NCBI RefSeq assembly: GCF_008923205.2
Contig: NZ_WBMS02000014.1
Span: forward strand, 124,001 to 188,000
DNA: 64,000 nucleotides
DNA from: Actinomadura physcomitrii
GTDB taxonomy: Bacteria; Actinomycetota; Actinomycetes; Streptosporangiales; Streptosporangiaceae
Direction of reading: 5' to 3'
The position numbers were made by a program, and so were the translations under genes. Below are positions 8,735 through 16,972 of the stretch, one piece after another; position 1 is the first letter of the stretch, and every line of letters begins with the position of its first letter. Under the pieces are notes generated by a model. It saw only the letters and a list, made by a program, of their open reading frames with translations. It was not told the DNA's origin and did no database searches.

Positions 8735-9768
8735 GGCGCCCGTCCCGCTTCCTCGCGGCGGCCGCGGCGGCCGTCCTGGGCGCCGCGCTCAGCGGCTGCT
8801 CGGTGCTGGCGGGCCCGCTGTCAACGGGGCCGTCGTACAAGGTCACCGCCTACTTCACCCGCGCCGTGTCGTTCTATCCGGGGTCCCGGGTGCAGGTGAT
8901 GGGGGTCAACGTCGGGAAGGTCGACTCGGTCACGCCGCTGAACGGGCAGGTCCGGGTCGTCGCGTCGATCGACGGCGACGTGCCGCTGCCCGCGACGGCC
9001 ACCGCCGCGATCGTGCCGCTGAGCCTGATCGGCGAGCGCACGCTGGCCTTCAGCCCGGCCTGGCACCCCGGCCTGCCGAAGATGCCCGACGGCGCCGTGC
9101 TGCGCACCGACCGCACGCAGGTCCCGGTCGAGGTCAACGACGCCCTCAAATCGTTCGGCAAGCTGCTGGACAACTTCGACCCGGCCAAGGCCGACGCCGC
9201 GCTCGGCACCGCCGCGGGCAGCCTCAACGGCAACGGCGCCGCCTTCAACCAGGCGTTCCAGCAGGCCGGGCAGCTCATGAACAACCTCGCCGGGCAGGAC
9301 AAGCAGCTCCTCCAGGTCGCGCAGAACCTCGACCGGCTCGCCGGCATCGTCAAAGGCCGGGAGAAGACCCTCGGAACGCTGGTCAGCGACTTCTCCAAGG
9401 TGTCGACGACGCTGGCGAACGAGCGGCAGAGCATCCGGACGCTGGTGGAGGCCATCGCCGACCTGGCCAAGCGCGGCGACGTCCTGATCAAGATGCACCA
9501 GGACACCATCCCCTCCGACCTGCACAAGACCGCGCAGGTCAGCCTGACCCTCAAGGGCAGTGCGGACACGCTCGGCGGCGTCCTGCAGGCGCTGCCGAAC
9601 ATCGCGTTCCAGTTCGTCAACGCCTACGAGCCGGAGAATCACGCGATCATGCTGCGGGTCACCCTCGACAACTTCGCGCGGTCCTACCTGGCCGCGGCCC
9701 TGAAGTCGCCCACGATCGACGAGAGCGTGCCGTGCCCCCTCCCGCCCCCCTACTCCAACTGCCAGTAG
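8731..9768 (+). CDS. mceD: MCE-family lipoprotein, position D
   Basis: A 345-residue Mce protein with a lipoprotein signal. MRRPSRF is followed by an Ala-rich hydrophobic stretch and the lipobox LSGC (20-23), so Cys23 should be lipidated. The MCE domain follows (YFTRAVSFYPGSRVQVMGVNVGKV), then long helices, and the end is CPLPPPYSNC. The start overlaps the mceC stop. A lipobox in the fourth position as well as the fifth is noteworthy; in the best-known mycobacterial operons mceE is the lipoprotein member. Confidence 0.92.
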   Translation: MRRPSRFLAAAAAAVLGAALSGCSVLAGPLSTGPSYKVTAYFTRAVSFYPGSRVQVMGVNVGKVDSVTPLNGQVRVVASIDGDVPLPATATAAIVPLSLIGERTLAFSPAWHPGLPKMPDGAVLRTDRTQVPVEVNDALKSFGKLLDNFDPAKADAALGTAAGSLNGNGAAFNQAFQQAGQLMNNLAGQDKQLLQVAQNLDRLAGIVKGREKTLGTLVSDFSKVSTTLANERQSIRTLVEAIADLAKRGDVLIKMHQDTIPSDLHKTAQVSLTLKGSADTLGGVLQALPNIAFQFVNAYEPENHAIMLRVTLDNFARSYLAAALKSPTIDESVPCPLPPPYSNCQ

Positions 9769-9776
9769 GAGCCACC

Positions 9777-10805
9777 GTGAGACGATCTCTCCTGCTCGCC
9801 GGGACGCTCGCGCTGCTCGGCTGCGCGGTGCTGTCCGGCTGCTCGATCCAGACGCTGCACGCGCCGAAGGGGCCGCTCACCCTCACCGCCGACTTCACCG
9901 ACGTGCAGAACCTCGTCGCCGGGCACGACGTGAAGGTCGCGGACGTCGCGGTCGGGTCCGTCACGAAGGTCGCGCTGGTGGACGCGGGGCACGGCTACCG
10001 GTCCCGCGTCACCATGTCGATCAAGAAGGGCGTGCACATCCCGGACGGCTCGACGGCCAAGGTCACCACGACCTCGCTGCTCGGCGAGAACTACGTGCAG
10101 ATCCAGCCGCCGCCGGGCCGGGCCCTGAACCAGGGGCCCTTCCTCGCCGACCACGCCCGGATCGCCCAGACCACGACCAGTCCCGGGTTCGAGGACATCG
10201 TCGGCAGGGCCGCCCCGCTGGTCGGCGCGATCGCCGACGGCGACGCCCCCGGGCTCGTGCACACCGCGAGCACCGCGTTCGCGGGGCGCGGGCCCCAGCT
10301 CAAGGCGATGATCGCCAACGCGGACACGCTGCTGAAGACCTTCGGCGAGCGGCGCGAGCAGCTCGGCCAGGCCGTCGACGACCTCGCGGTGCTCGGCCGC
10401 AAGCTCGCCGACCACGAGGGCTCGCTGCGGCAGCTGCCCGGCCGGCTGTCCGACGCCACCAAGATGCTGGCCGACGACCGGCAGAAGATCCTCACCGCGG
10501 TGCACTCGCTGTCCGACCTCGCCCGGACGGTCAACGACACCGTCCTGATCGGCCACACCGACCAGCTCCGCCGGATCATCGAGCAGATGGGCCCGACGAT
10601 GCAGGTGCTGGCGTCCGACAAGACCAAGCTCGGCACGCTCATCAACCGCTTGCAGGAGTTCGTGTCCCGGATGCCCCGGCAGGTCTACAACGGGCAGCTG
10701 CTCACCTACCCGGTGATGGACTTCAACGGGTCGGCCACCAGGGGAGCCGGGAAGACGCCTACGTCGCTGGAGGCCCTCGTCCGCATGCTGGGACCGAACC
10801 GGTGA
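9777..10805 (+). CDS. mceE: MCE-family lipoprotein, position E
   Basis: A 342-residue Mce lipoprotein starting at GTG with AGGAG five bases upstream. The signal ends in the lipobox LSGC (19-22). The MCE domain contains LTADFTDVQNLVAGHDVKVADVAVGSV. The remainder is mostly helical, ending in a proline-containing tail. It follows mceD after eight bases and overlaps mceF by GTGA. The lipid anchor would hold the tunnel protein to the outer face of the membrane, as in mycobacterial MceE (Lpr) proteins. Confidence 0.92.
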   Translation: MRRSLLLAGTLALLGCAVLSGCSIQTLHAPKGPLTLTADFTDVQNLVAGHDVKVADVAVGSVTKVALVDAGHGYRSRVTMSIKKGVHIPDGSTAKVTTTSLLGENYVQIQPPPGRALNQGPFLADHARIAQTTTSPGFEDIVGRAAPLVGAIADGDAPGLVHTASTAFAGRGPQLKAMIANADTLLKTFGERREQLGQAVDDLAVLGRKLADHEGSLRQLPGRLSDATKMLADDRQKILTAVHSLSDLARTVNDTVLIGHTDQLRRIIEQMGPTMQVLASDKTKLGTLINRLQEFVSRMPRQVYNGQLLTYPVMDFNGSATRGAGKTPTSLEALVRMLGPNR

Positions 10806-12094
10806 CCCGCCGGGTCGTCGTCAACCTGGCGGTCTTCGGGGTGCTGGGGGTCGTCCTCACGGTCTGGGCCGTGCGCAGCGTGTTCGGGTTCGACCCCTTC
10901 TCGCGCCCGTACCAGATCACCGCGCAGTTCTCCGGCTCGCCGGGCCTGCAGCCGAACTTCGACGTGACCTACCTCGGCGTCGCCGTCGGGAAGATCCACT
11001 CGGTGCGGCTGGAGGGCTCCAAGGTCGTCGTCCGGCTCGACATCGACAAGGGCGAGCGGATCCCGCGGGGCGCGACCGCCGCCGCCGCGCTGAAGTCCGC
11101 GATCGGCGAGCCGTACGTGGACCTGGAGCCGGCGAGCGGCGGGGGCGGCGCGCCGCCGATGCGGCCCGGCGACGTCATCCCGCTGTCGCGCACCAGCGTC
11201 ACCGAGAGCTACGGCGACCTGTTCGCCTCGGTGAACAAGGCGATCAACGGGCTCGACCCGAAGAACCTCAAGATCGTCACGCACGAGCTGGCGCGGGGCC
11301 TGGACGGGCGCGGTGACACCCTGCGGCTCAGCGTGGACGGCGCCTCCCAGCTCGCCAGGACGTTCGCCGACCGCACCGACACCCTCGACAGCCTGATCAC
11401 CAACCTCGGCACCCTCACCGGCGTCCTCGCCGGAAAGCGGGACGACCTCGCCGCCGGGATCTCCGGCACCGCCGACATGACCTCCTCGCTCGCCGCCGCC
11501 AACGAGTCCCTCAAGCAGGTCCTCGCCACCACCCCCGACCTGCTCGCCCGGACGAACGCGGTGCTGCGGGAGTCGAAGCCCGCCATGCAGTGCATGCTCA
11601 GCGCGCTCGGCGGAGCGCTCCCGAGGCTGCTCAACGACCGGAACGTCAGCGACCTCTCCAGGGGGCTGCAGTGGTCGCCGCAGCTGGCGTCCGCGATGCG
11701 CGGCGTCATCACGTTCGTCAACGGCGAGCCCAACCTCAACATCAAGTTCCTCCTGACGCTCACGCCGGTGAAGAGCGCGGTCGAGAACCGCAACCTGAGC
11801 CCGCTGCCCTCGATCCCGAGGATCCCGACCTGCCCGGGCGTGGACCTGCCCGCCCAGCAGAGCCCGCCGCTGAAGAAGTCGCAGACGGCCGGCAAGAACG
11901 GTTCCGGGGCGGCCGCGACCGCGCCGGCCACCCTTCCCGCCCGCAACGCCGCCGCCTCCGGCACCGAGCACCACGGGCCGCCGGCATGGCTGATCTATCT
12001 GCCGCCCCTGGTGGCGGGCCTGGTCCTGCTGCGCGTCTTCATGGGCATGCTCGGCCTGGCCCGGCGCCCGAACTGGAGAAGGAGAAGCCGATGA
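10802..12094 (+). CDS. mceF: MCE-family protein, position F, with C-terminal membrane helix
   Basis: A 430-residue Mce protein. Its N-terminal helix is at about 4-25, followed by the MCE domain (QFSGSPGLQPNFDVTYLGVAVGKI) and helical tunnel segments. Unlike its siblings it ends with a second hydrophobic segment (WLIYLPPLVAGLVLLRVF, near 395-415) after an Ala-rich linker. A topology with both ends in the membrane is therefore possible. GTG start overlaps the mceE stop; its own stop overlaps the next gene as ATGA. Confidence 0.91.
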   Translation: MTRRVVVNLAVFGVLGVVLTVWAVRSVFGFDPFSRPYQITAQFSGSPGLQPNFDVTYLGVAVGKIHSVRLEGSKVVVRLDIDKGERIPRGATAAAALKSAIGEPYVDLEPASGGGGAPPMRPGDVIPLSRTSVTESYGDLFASVNKAINGLDPKNLKIVTHELARGLDGRGDTLRLSVDGASQLARTFADRTDTLDSLITNLGTLTGVLAGKRDDLAAGISGTADMTSSLAAANESLKQVLATTPDLLARTNAVLRESKPAMQCMLSALGGALPRLLNDRNVSDLSRGLQWSPQLASAMRGVITFVNGEPNLNIKFLLTLTPVKSAVENRNLSPLPSIPRIPTCPGVDLPAQQSPPLKKSQTAGKNGSGAAATAPATLPARNAAASGTEHHGPPAWLIYLPPLVAGLVLLRVFMGMLGLARRPNWRRRSR

Positions 12095-13065
12095 AGACCA
12101 GGGCCCCGGCCGCCCGCACGGCCGACGAGGACGCCCCGGACGTCGACGAGGACGTGATCGCGGAGGCCGCCGAAGACGACCGCCCCGACGACGCCGGCGA
12201 CGCCGACGGCGCCGACGAGGAGTACGAGCAGGTCTACGTCGTCGTCAGGAAGAAGAGCGCCGCCGCGGAGCCCGGCGAAGGCGACGAGGAGACGGCAGGC
12301 GAGGCGGCGGAACCGGCCGGCGAAGCCGAGGAGGCCGAGAAGGCGCCGGCGGAGAAGCCGCCGCCGCGCCGTTTCACGCGCAAGGCCGCGGCCGCGTCCG
12401 CGCCCCGGGTCCCCGAAGTCGCGCCGAAGGTGTGGGCGGCGTCCCTGGCGAGCGGACCGTTCGGCAAGAAGAGCCGCCGCCGGACCCTGGTCACGCGCGT
12501 CCTGACGATCGTCCCCGCCGTCGCGCTCGTCGCGGTGAGCGCGCTCCTCTGCGTCGTCTGGCAGCAGAAGGGGGACCTGTCCGCGGACGCCCGGCGGCAG
12601 CGCGACCTCGCCGCCAGCGCGCGCAAGGTCGCCGACGTCTTCTTCAACTGGGACTACCAGCACATGGCGCAGTCGTTCGCCGCGAAGTACCCGCTGCTGA
12701 CCAAGGCCGCCGCGGACGCCATCCGGCCGACCGCCGACACCCTGACCAGCTACTTCACCACCAACAAGGTCAGCTCCCGCGCCACCGTCACCGGCGTGTA
12801 CCCCGGTGCGGTGAAGCACGGCGCCGCCAACGTCATGGTGGTCATCAACACCAGGGTGACGACGGGCAAGACCGTGCAGGCCAACAACGGGGCCACGGTC
12901 GCGCTCAGCATGAAGCTCGTCTCGGGGAAATGGCTGGCTGGTAACATCACGCTGCTGAGCCAGGGCGTGGAGTCCGCCACCGACGAGAACGGCAAGCCGA
13001 TCCCGGGCGGGAAGGGCTCCTCCGGACTGCCGGGCGCCACCCCCTCGGCCCGGCCGTCGCGGTGA
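12091..13065 (+). CDS. Mce-associated membrane protein
   Basis: A 324-residue protein of the Mas type found at the ends of actinobacterial mce operons. The first 110 residues are strongly acidic and low-complexity. A basic stretch (KKSRRR) then precedes one membrane helix (VLTIVPAVALVAVSALLCVVW, about 137-158). The C-terminal part (about 160-290) resembles the NTF2-like extracytoplasmic domain of Mas/VirB8-like proteins. GGAGAAG precedes the ATG, and the start overlaps mceF. It probably stabilises the Mce complex; no enzymatic motif is visible. Confidence 0.8.
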   Translation: MKTRAPAARTADEDAPDVDEDVIAEAAEDDRPDDAGDADGADEEYEQVYVVVRKKSAAAEPGEGDEETAGEAAEPAGEAEEAEKAPAEKPPPRRFTRKAAAASAPRVPEVAPKVWAASLASGPFGKKSRRRTLVTRVLTIVPAVALVAVSALLCVVWQQKGDLSADARRQRDLAASARKVADVFFNWDYQHMAQSFAAKYPLLTKAAADAIRPTADTLTSYFTTNKVSSRATVTGVYPGAVKHGAANVMVVINTRVTTGKTVQANNGATVALSMKLVSGKWLAGNITLLSQGVESATDENGKPIPGGKGSSGLPGATPSARPSR

Positions 13066-13067
13066 CG

Positions 13068-13089
13068 CGGGGGCGCGACGCCGCCCCCG
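13068..13089 (+). terminator. Hairpin ending the mce operon
   Basis: CGGGGGCG (13068-13075) pairs perfectly with CGCCCCCG (13082-13089) across a six-base loop, starting two bases after the last mce-operon stop. There is no T-tract, which is common for actinomycete terminators. Confidence 0.55.
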
Positions 13090-13147
13090 GGCCGCACGCC
13101 GGCTTCCCTCACCGCTCCGACCGGAGCGTCCGCTGTGAAAGGCACTG

Positions 13148-13747
13148 ATGCGCACGCATGGGTGGCGAGGCGACCCTCCCCGCGACGACGACGAGGCCCG
13201 GCGGCGGATCATCGACGCGCTGATCCGGTGCGTGGACCGGTACGGCGCCCACAAGACCGGCTTCACGCAGGTCGCGGAGGAGCTCGGCGTCACCCGCGCG
13301 ACCGTGTACCGCTACTACCGCAACATCGACGAGCTGATGAAGGCGGCGGGGTTCGCCGCGGCCGCCGAGTTCGAGGCGCGGATCACCGCCGCCATCGGGC
13401 CGCTGACCGACCCGGCCGAGATCCTCGTCGAGGTGTTCGCCGTCGGGGTGGAGCAGCTGCCCCGCGACCCGCACGTCGGGATGATCTTCGCCACCGGGCG
13501 CGCCCCGATGTTCGGCCCCGACATCCTGTCCGCCGCCGCCCTCGACGAGATGAAGGACTTCCTGTCCCGGCTCGCCATCGACTGGACGGCCCTCGGCTAC
13601 GACGACGGCGAGCTCGCCGGTCTCGCCGAGTTCTTCATGCGCCTGCTCTACTCCTACCTTTCGGTGCCCGAGGCCACCGGGGACGACCCGCGTCCCTTCC
13701 TGCGCCGCTGGCTGACGCCCGCCCTGCTCGCGAAGGCCGCCCCCTGA
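13148..13747 (+). CDS. TetR-family transcriptional regulator
   Basis: A 199-residue regulator. The N-terminal helix-turn-helix includes FTQVAEELGVTRATVYRYYRNIDELMKAA (about 38-67); the remainder is an all-helical ligand domain of unknown specificity. It lies 82 bases after the mce operon, separated by a hairpin. That makes it a candidate mce regulator by position only. The ATG has a GAAAGGCACTG leader with AAAGG six bases upstream. Confidence 0.85.
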   Translation: MRTHGWRGDPPRDDDEARRRIIDALIRCVDRYGAHKTGFTQVAEELGVTRATVYRYYRNIDELMKAAGFAAAAEFEARITAAIGPLTDPAEILVEVFAVGVEQLPRDPHVGMIFATGRAPMFGPDILSAAALDEMKDFLSRLAIDWTALGYDDGELAGLAEFFMRLLYSYLSVPEATGDDPRPFLRRWLTPALLAKAAP

Positions 13748-13823
13748 CGCGACCGCTCCCCGCGCGCGGCCGCCGCCGACGTTCCCTCCGCCCCGTTCCC
13801 GCCGCGGTGGGCCCCGAGGGTTC

Positions 13824-13839
13824 TTGACGGACCGGTCAA
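13824..13839. promoter_or_regulatory. Putative operator TTGACGGACCGGTCAA
   Basis: A 16-bp inverted repeat with half-sites TTGAC and GTCAA separated by six bases; the core GACCGGTC is itself palindromic. It sits 22 bases before the GTG of the following TetR gene and includes a TTGACG -35-like hexamer. This placement is typical for autoregulation by a TetR protein. Unproven. Confidence 0.5.
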
Positions 13840-13860
13840 CTATCCGCGAGGGTGAGAAGC

Positions 13861-14484
13861 GTGCCCAGGACGAGCGACGCGCGCGAGCGGTTGGTGAGGA
13901 GTGCCGCGCGCCTGTTCCTGACCCGCAGCTACCAGTCGGTGGGGGTGGAGGAGCTGTGCTCGGCCGCCGATGTGCGGCGCGGGAGCTTCTACCACTTCTT
14001 CCCGGCCAAATCCGACCTGGCCAAGGCGGTCATCGACCACCACGCCGCCGCGCTGTTCGCGCGGCTGGACCGGGCGGCCGACGGCGGTGCGGCAGGCGGG
14101 GACGCGGACGACGCGGCCGCGCGGCTGCACGCGATGGCCGACGCGGTCGGGGAGATCCAGGCGGGCTTCGAGGCGCGGTTCGGGCGGGTCGTCGGCTGCC
14201 CGTTCGGGAACCTCGCCGCCGAACTGTCGACCACCGAGGACGGCCTGCGCGAGCATCTCGCCGGGGTGTTCGCCGCGTGGGAGCGGCGCCTCGCCGTGCT
14301 GTGCCGCGCGGCGGCCGACCGGGGCGCGCTGCGCGACGGCGCCGACCCCGATCTGCTGGCCACGATCCTGGTCGCCCAGTTCCAGGGCATGATCCTGCTG
14401 GCCAAGACCGGCCGGTCGGACGCGTCGCAGATCCCCCGGGCCCTGCACCAGGTGATCGCCGCCAACCTCCGGGAGCACGCATGA
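13861..14484 (+). CDS. TetR-family transcriptional regulator
   Basis: A 207-residue TetR protein. The DNA-binding domain contains VGVEELCSAADVRRGSFYHFFPAKSDLAKAV, and CPFGNLAAELS marks the start of the ligand domain. GTG 13861 (VPRTSDARERL) is preferred over GTG 13852: the GAGGGTGAG ribosome site is correctly spaced, and this N-terminus is typical of the subfamily. It overlaps the following DsbA-like gene by ATGA, so it probably controls that small operon through the palindrome just upstream. Confidence 0.88.
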   Translation: MPRTSDARERLVRSAARLFLTRSYQSVGVEELCSAADVRRGSFYHFFPAKSDLAKAVIDHHAAALFARLDRAADGGAAGGDADDAAARLHAMADAVGEIQAGFEARFGRVVGCPFGNLAAELSTTEDGLREHLAGVFAAWERRLAVLCRAAADRGALRDGADPDLLATILVAQFQGMILLAKTGRSDASQIPRALHQVIAANLREHA

Positions 14485-15188
14485 CCGAGGCCGTGGACTT
14501 CCACTTCGACCCGATGTGCCCGTTCGCCTACGCGACCTCGGTCTGGCTGCGCGAGGTGCGCGACCGGCTCGGGATCGAGGTCGCCTGGCGGTTCTTCAGC
14601 CTGGAGGAGGTCAACCGCGCCGAGGGCAAGAAGCACCCGTGGGAGCGGCCGTGGTCGTACGGCTGGTCGCTGATGCGGATCGGCGCGCTGCTGCGCCGCC
14701 GCGACATGGCGGCGCTCGACGCCTGGTACGGCGCGATCGGCGCCGAACTCCACGAGCGCGGGGGCAGGCCGCACGATCCCGACGTCGCGCGGCGGCTCCT
14801 CGACGGGCTCGGCTTCGGCGCCTCGGCGCTGGACGAGGCCCTGGCCGACGCGGGCACGCACGAGGACGTCCTGGCCGACCACCGCCGGGTCGTGGACGCG
14901 GGCGGCTTCGGCGTGCCGACCCTGTTCTTCCCCGACGGCCAGTGCCTGTTCGGCCCGGTGCTGATCGACCCGCCCGCGGGCGACCGCGCCGTGCGGCTCT
15001 GGGAGACCGTCACCGGGATGCTGGAGTTCCCCGACCTCTTCGAGATCCAGCGTCCGAAAGGCGACGCCGAGCGGCGGCGCATCCACCGGGCGCTCCAGCC
15101 CTACCTCAGCGGCCGCGACTGGGTCAGCATCGACCGCGGCCGGGTGATCGAGATTCCCGAGGACTCCACGAAGGGCGGTTCGGCATGA
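14481..15188 (+). CDS. DsbA-fold oxidoreductase / isomerase-like protein
   Basis: A 235-residue thioredoxin-fold protein of the DsbA / 2-hydroxychromene-2-carboxylate isomerase group. The active-site region reads DFHFDPMCPFAY. Only one cysteine of the usual CxxC is present (CPFA), which favours a thiol-transferase or isomerase role rather than disulfide formation. The cis-Pro loop FGVPTLFF is conserved. It is coupled to the TetR upstream and to the maleylpyruvate-isomerase-like gene downstream, both by four-base overlaps. A mycothiol-dependent reaction is a reasonable guess. Confidence 0.8.
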   Translation: MTEAVDFHFDPMCPFAYATSVWLREVRDRLGIEVAWRFFSLEEVNRAEGKKHPWERPWSYGWSLMRIGALLRRRDMAALDAWYGAIGAELHERGGRPHDPDVARRLLDGLGFGASALDEALADAGTHEDVLADHRRVVDAGGFGVPTLFFPDGQCLFGPVLIDPPAGDRAVRLWETVTGMLEFPDLFEIQRPKGDAERRRIHRALQPYLSGRDWVSIDRGRVIEIPEDSTKGGSA

Positions 15189-15997
15189 GCCGGGACGCGG
15201 ACCGGAAACACGTGACCGACGCGCTCGTCGGCGAGTGGGCGGCGCTCGACCGGCTGCTCACCGGCCTCACCGATGCGGAGTGGACGCGCCCGACCTGCCT
15301 GCCGGGCTGGCGGGTGACCGACGTCGTGGCGCACCTGATCGGCACCGAGTCGATGCTCGCGGGCGAGCCGGTGCCCGAGACCGGCGTCGACGTCTCGGCG
15401 CTGCCGCACGTCCGCAACGACATCGCGGCGGTCAACGAGCAGTGGGTCACGGCGCTGCGCGAGCAGGAGCCCGCGGCGATGCTGGCCCGGTTCCGCGACG
15501 TCACCTCCCGCCGCGCCGAGATGCTGGCCGGGATGTCGGACGCCGAGTTCGGCGCGCCGAGCTGGACGCCCGCCGGCCAGGCGACCTACGGCCGGTTCAT
15601 GCAGATCCGGATCTACGACTGCTACCTGCACGAGCAGGACGTCCGCGCCGCCGTCGGCCGGCCCGGGAACGAGGACGGCCCGGCGGCCGATGCCGCCGTC
15701 GACGAAGCGGCCCGAGCCCTGGGGTTCGTCGTCGGCAAGCGCGCCGCGGCGCCGGACGGCAGCACCGTCCTCTTCGACCTCACCGGACCGGTCCGGCGCG
15801 GCCTGGCGGTCAAGGTCGACGGCCGCGCCCGGCTGGTGGACGGCGCGGCGGGGGAGCCGACGACGGCGCTGCGCCTGCCGTCGACGCTGTTCCTGCGGCT
15901 CTGCGGCGGCCGGACCACCGCGCACGACTCCGTCGAGGTCGCCGGCGACCGCGAGCTGGGCCGCAGGGTCCTCGACAACCTGGCCTTCACGATCTGA
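15185..15997 (+). CDS. Maleylpyruvate isomerase / mycothiol-dependent DinB-family protein
   Basis: A 270-residue protein with the four-helix DinB/MDMPI fold. WTRPTCLPGWRVTDVVAHLIG carries the first metal-binding His, and RIYDCYLHEQDVRAA carries the second. The C-terminal third is an SCP2-like domain (LAVKVDGRARLVDG). Members transfer or isomerise using mycothiol and a divalent metal. It is translationally coupled to the DsbA-like gene, so the pair may act together in thiol-dependent detoxification. The substrate is unknown. Confidence 0.82.
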   Translation: MSRDADRKHVTDALVGEWAALDRLLTGLTDAEWTRPTCLPGWRVTDVVAHLIGTESMLAGEPVPETGVDVSALPHVRNDIAAVNEQWVTALREQEPAAMLARFRDVTSRRAEMLAGMSDAEFGAPSWTPAGQATYGRFMQIRIYDCYLHEQDVRAAVGRPGNEDGPAADAAVDEAARALGFVVGKRAAAPDGSTVLFDLTGPVRRGLAVKVDGRARLVDGAAGEPTTALRLPSTLFLRLCGGRTTAHDSVEVAGDRELGRRVLDNLAFTI

Positions 15998-16020
15998 GAG
16001 CAGCGCGACCACGTCCGCAG

Positions 16021-16767
16021 GGCGTCAAGACGATCGACTACGACCGGCTGACCCTCGGCGGCGTCTCCGACTACTACGTCTCCTTCGACAACGTGAAGGT
16101 CGGCGAGGAGCTCGGCAAGGGTCTGCAGAAGTGCCTCGGCGGCAAGGCGTCCAACATCGCCTACCTGAACGGCTCGCCGACCGACAACAACGCGACGCTG
16201 TTCGCCAAGGGCGCGCACAACATCCTGGACAAGGTCGCCGATTACAAGAAGGCGGCCGAGCAGGCCGTTCCGGACTGGAAGCCGGAGAAGGCGGCGACGA
16301 TCTTCGAGCAGATGTACACCGAGCAGCACGGCAGGATCGACGGGGTGCTGGCCGCCAACGACAACCTCGGCAACGCCGCGATGGCGATCGTCAAGAAGAA
16401 CGGGCGGGCCGGCAAGGTCGCCATCACCGGGCAGGACGCCACCCTCCAGGGGCTGCAGAACATCCTGGACGGCACCCAGTGCATGACCGTGTACAAGCCC
16501 GTCAAGCAGGAGGCCGACGCCGCCGCCAAGCTCGCCATCTCCCTGCTGAAAGGCCAGAAGGGCGAGACCAGCGCCACCGTGAACGACCCGCAGGGCAAGC
16601 GCGACGTGCCCTCGGTGCTGCTCATCCCGATCGGCGTCTTCAAGGACAACGTCAAGCAGGTCACCGACGACCAGTTCGTCAAGGCCGCCGACCTGTGCAA
16701 GGGCGCCTACGCCGCCAGATGCAAGGGCGCCTACGCCGCCAAATGCAAGGGCGCCGGCGTCCAATGA
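16021..16767 (+). pseudogene. xylF: 5'-truncated xylose-type ABC transporter substrate-binding protein
   Basis: An open frame encoding only the C-terminal 248 or so residues of a XylF-like periplasmic sugar-binding protein (YYVSFDNVKVGEELGKGLQK, then VLAANDNLGNAAMAIVKKNG and GQDATLQGLQNILDGTQCMTVY). The signal peptide, lipobox and about the first 120 residues are missing. The frame runs back into the preceding unrelated gene without a start codon or ribosome site. The end shows a local duplication: KGAYAARC then KGAYAAKC, encoded by a 24-bp direct repeat. No xylG or xylH is nearby. Best read as a deletion remnant. Confidence 0.85.
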
Positions 16768-16770
16768 CCG

Positions 16771-16800
16771 CGGCGGCCGGGCCCGGAGTCCCGGCCGCCG
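16771..16800 (+). terminator. Perfect hairpin after the xylF remnant
   Basis: CGGCGGCCGGG (16771-16781) pairs over 11 bases with CCCGGCCGCCG (16790-16800) around an eight-base loop. It begins three bases after the remnant's stop, so the remnant appears to have kept its native terminator. Confidence 0.65.
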
Positions 16801-16844
16801 GGTTCGTCCCGGTGGATCAGTGGGCGAGTTCTCCGATGCCGCCG

Positions 16845-16904
16845 TCGACGCCCTGATCGACGCCCTGATCGACGCCCTGATCGACGCCCTGATCGACGCC
16901 CTTC
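16845..16904. repeat. 12-bp tandem repeat, five copies
   Basis: Unit TCGACGCCCTGA repeated from 16845, the fifth copy differing at its last two bases. On the + strand, a frame from GTG 16820 to the TGA at 16910-16912 would encode a 30-residue peptide with ALID repeats, VGEFSDAAVDALIDALIDAL at its start. No ribosome site precedes it. It may be the decayed C-terminus of a lost gene whose tail expanded by slippage. Confidence 0.8.
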
Positions 16905-16960
16905 GCGCCTGAGGAGCGGCCGTACCTCCGAGGTAATCGCCGGGATGACGTGAGGGTCGA

Positions 16961-16972
16961 TAGCGTCGGGGC
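16961..16972 (+). promoter_or_regulatory. -10-like TAGCGT placed for leaderless transcription
   Basis: TAGCGT (16961-16966) ends six bases before the GTG start of the next gene, which has no Shine-Dalgarno sequence. This spacing puts the transcription start at or next to the start codon, the usual arrangement of actinomycete leaderless genes. No clear -35 is visible. Confidence 0.4.

Noticed and set aside
16820..16912. A small protein gene coding for (ALID) repeats
   Set aside because: No ribosome site or homologue, and it sits in a deletion scar; listed as a repeat only.
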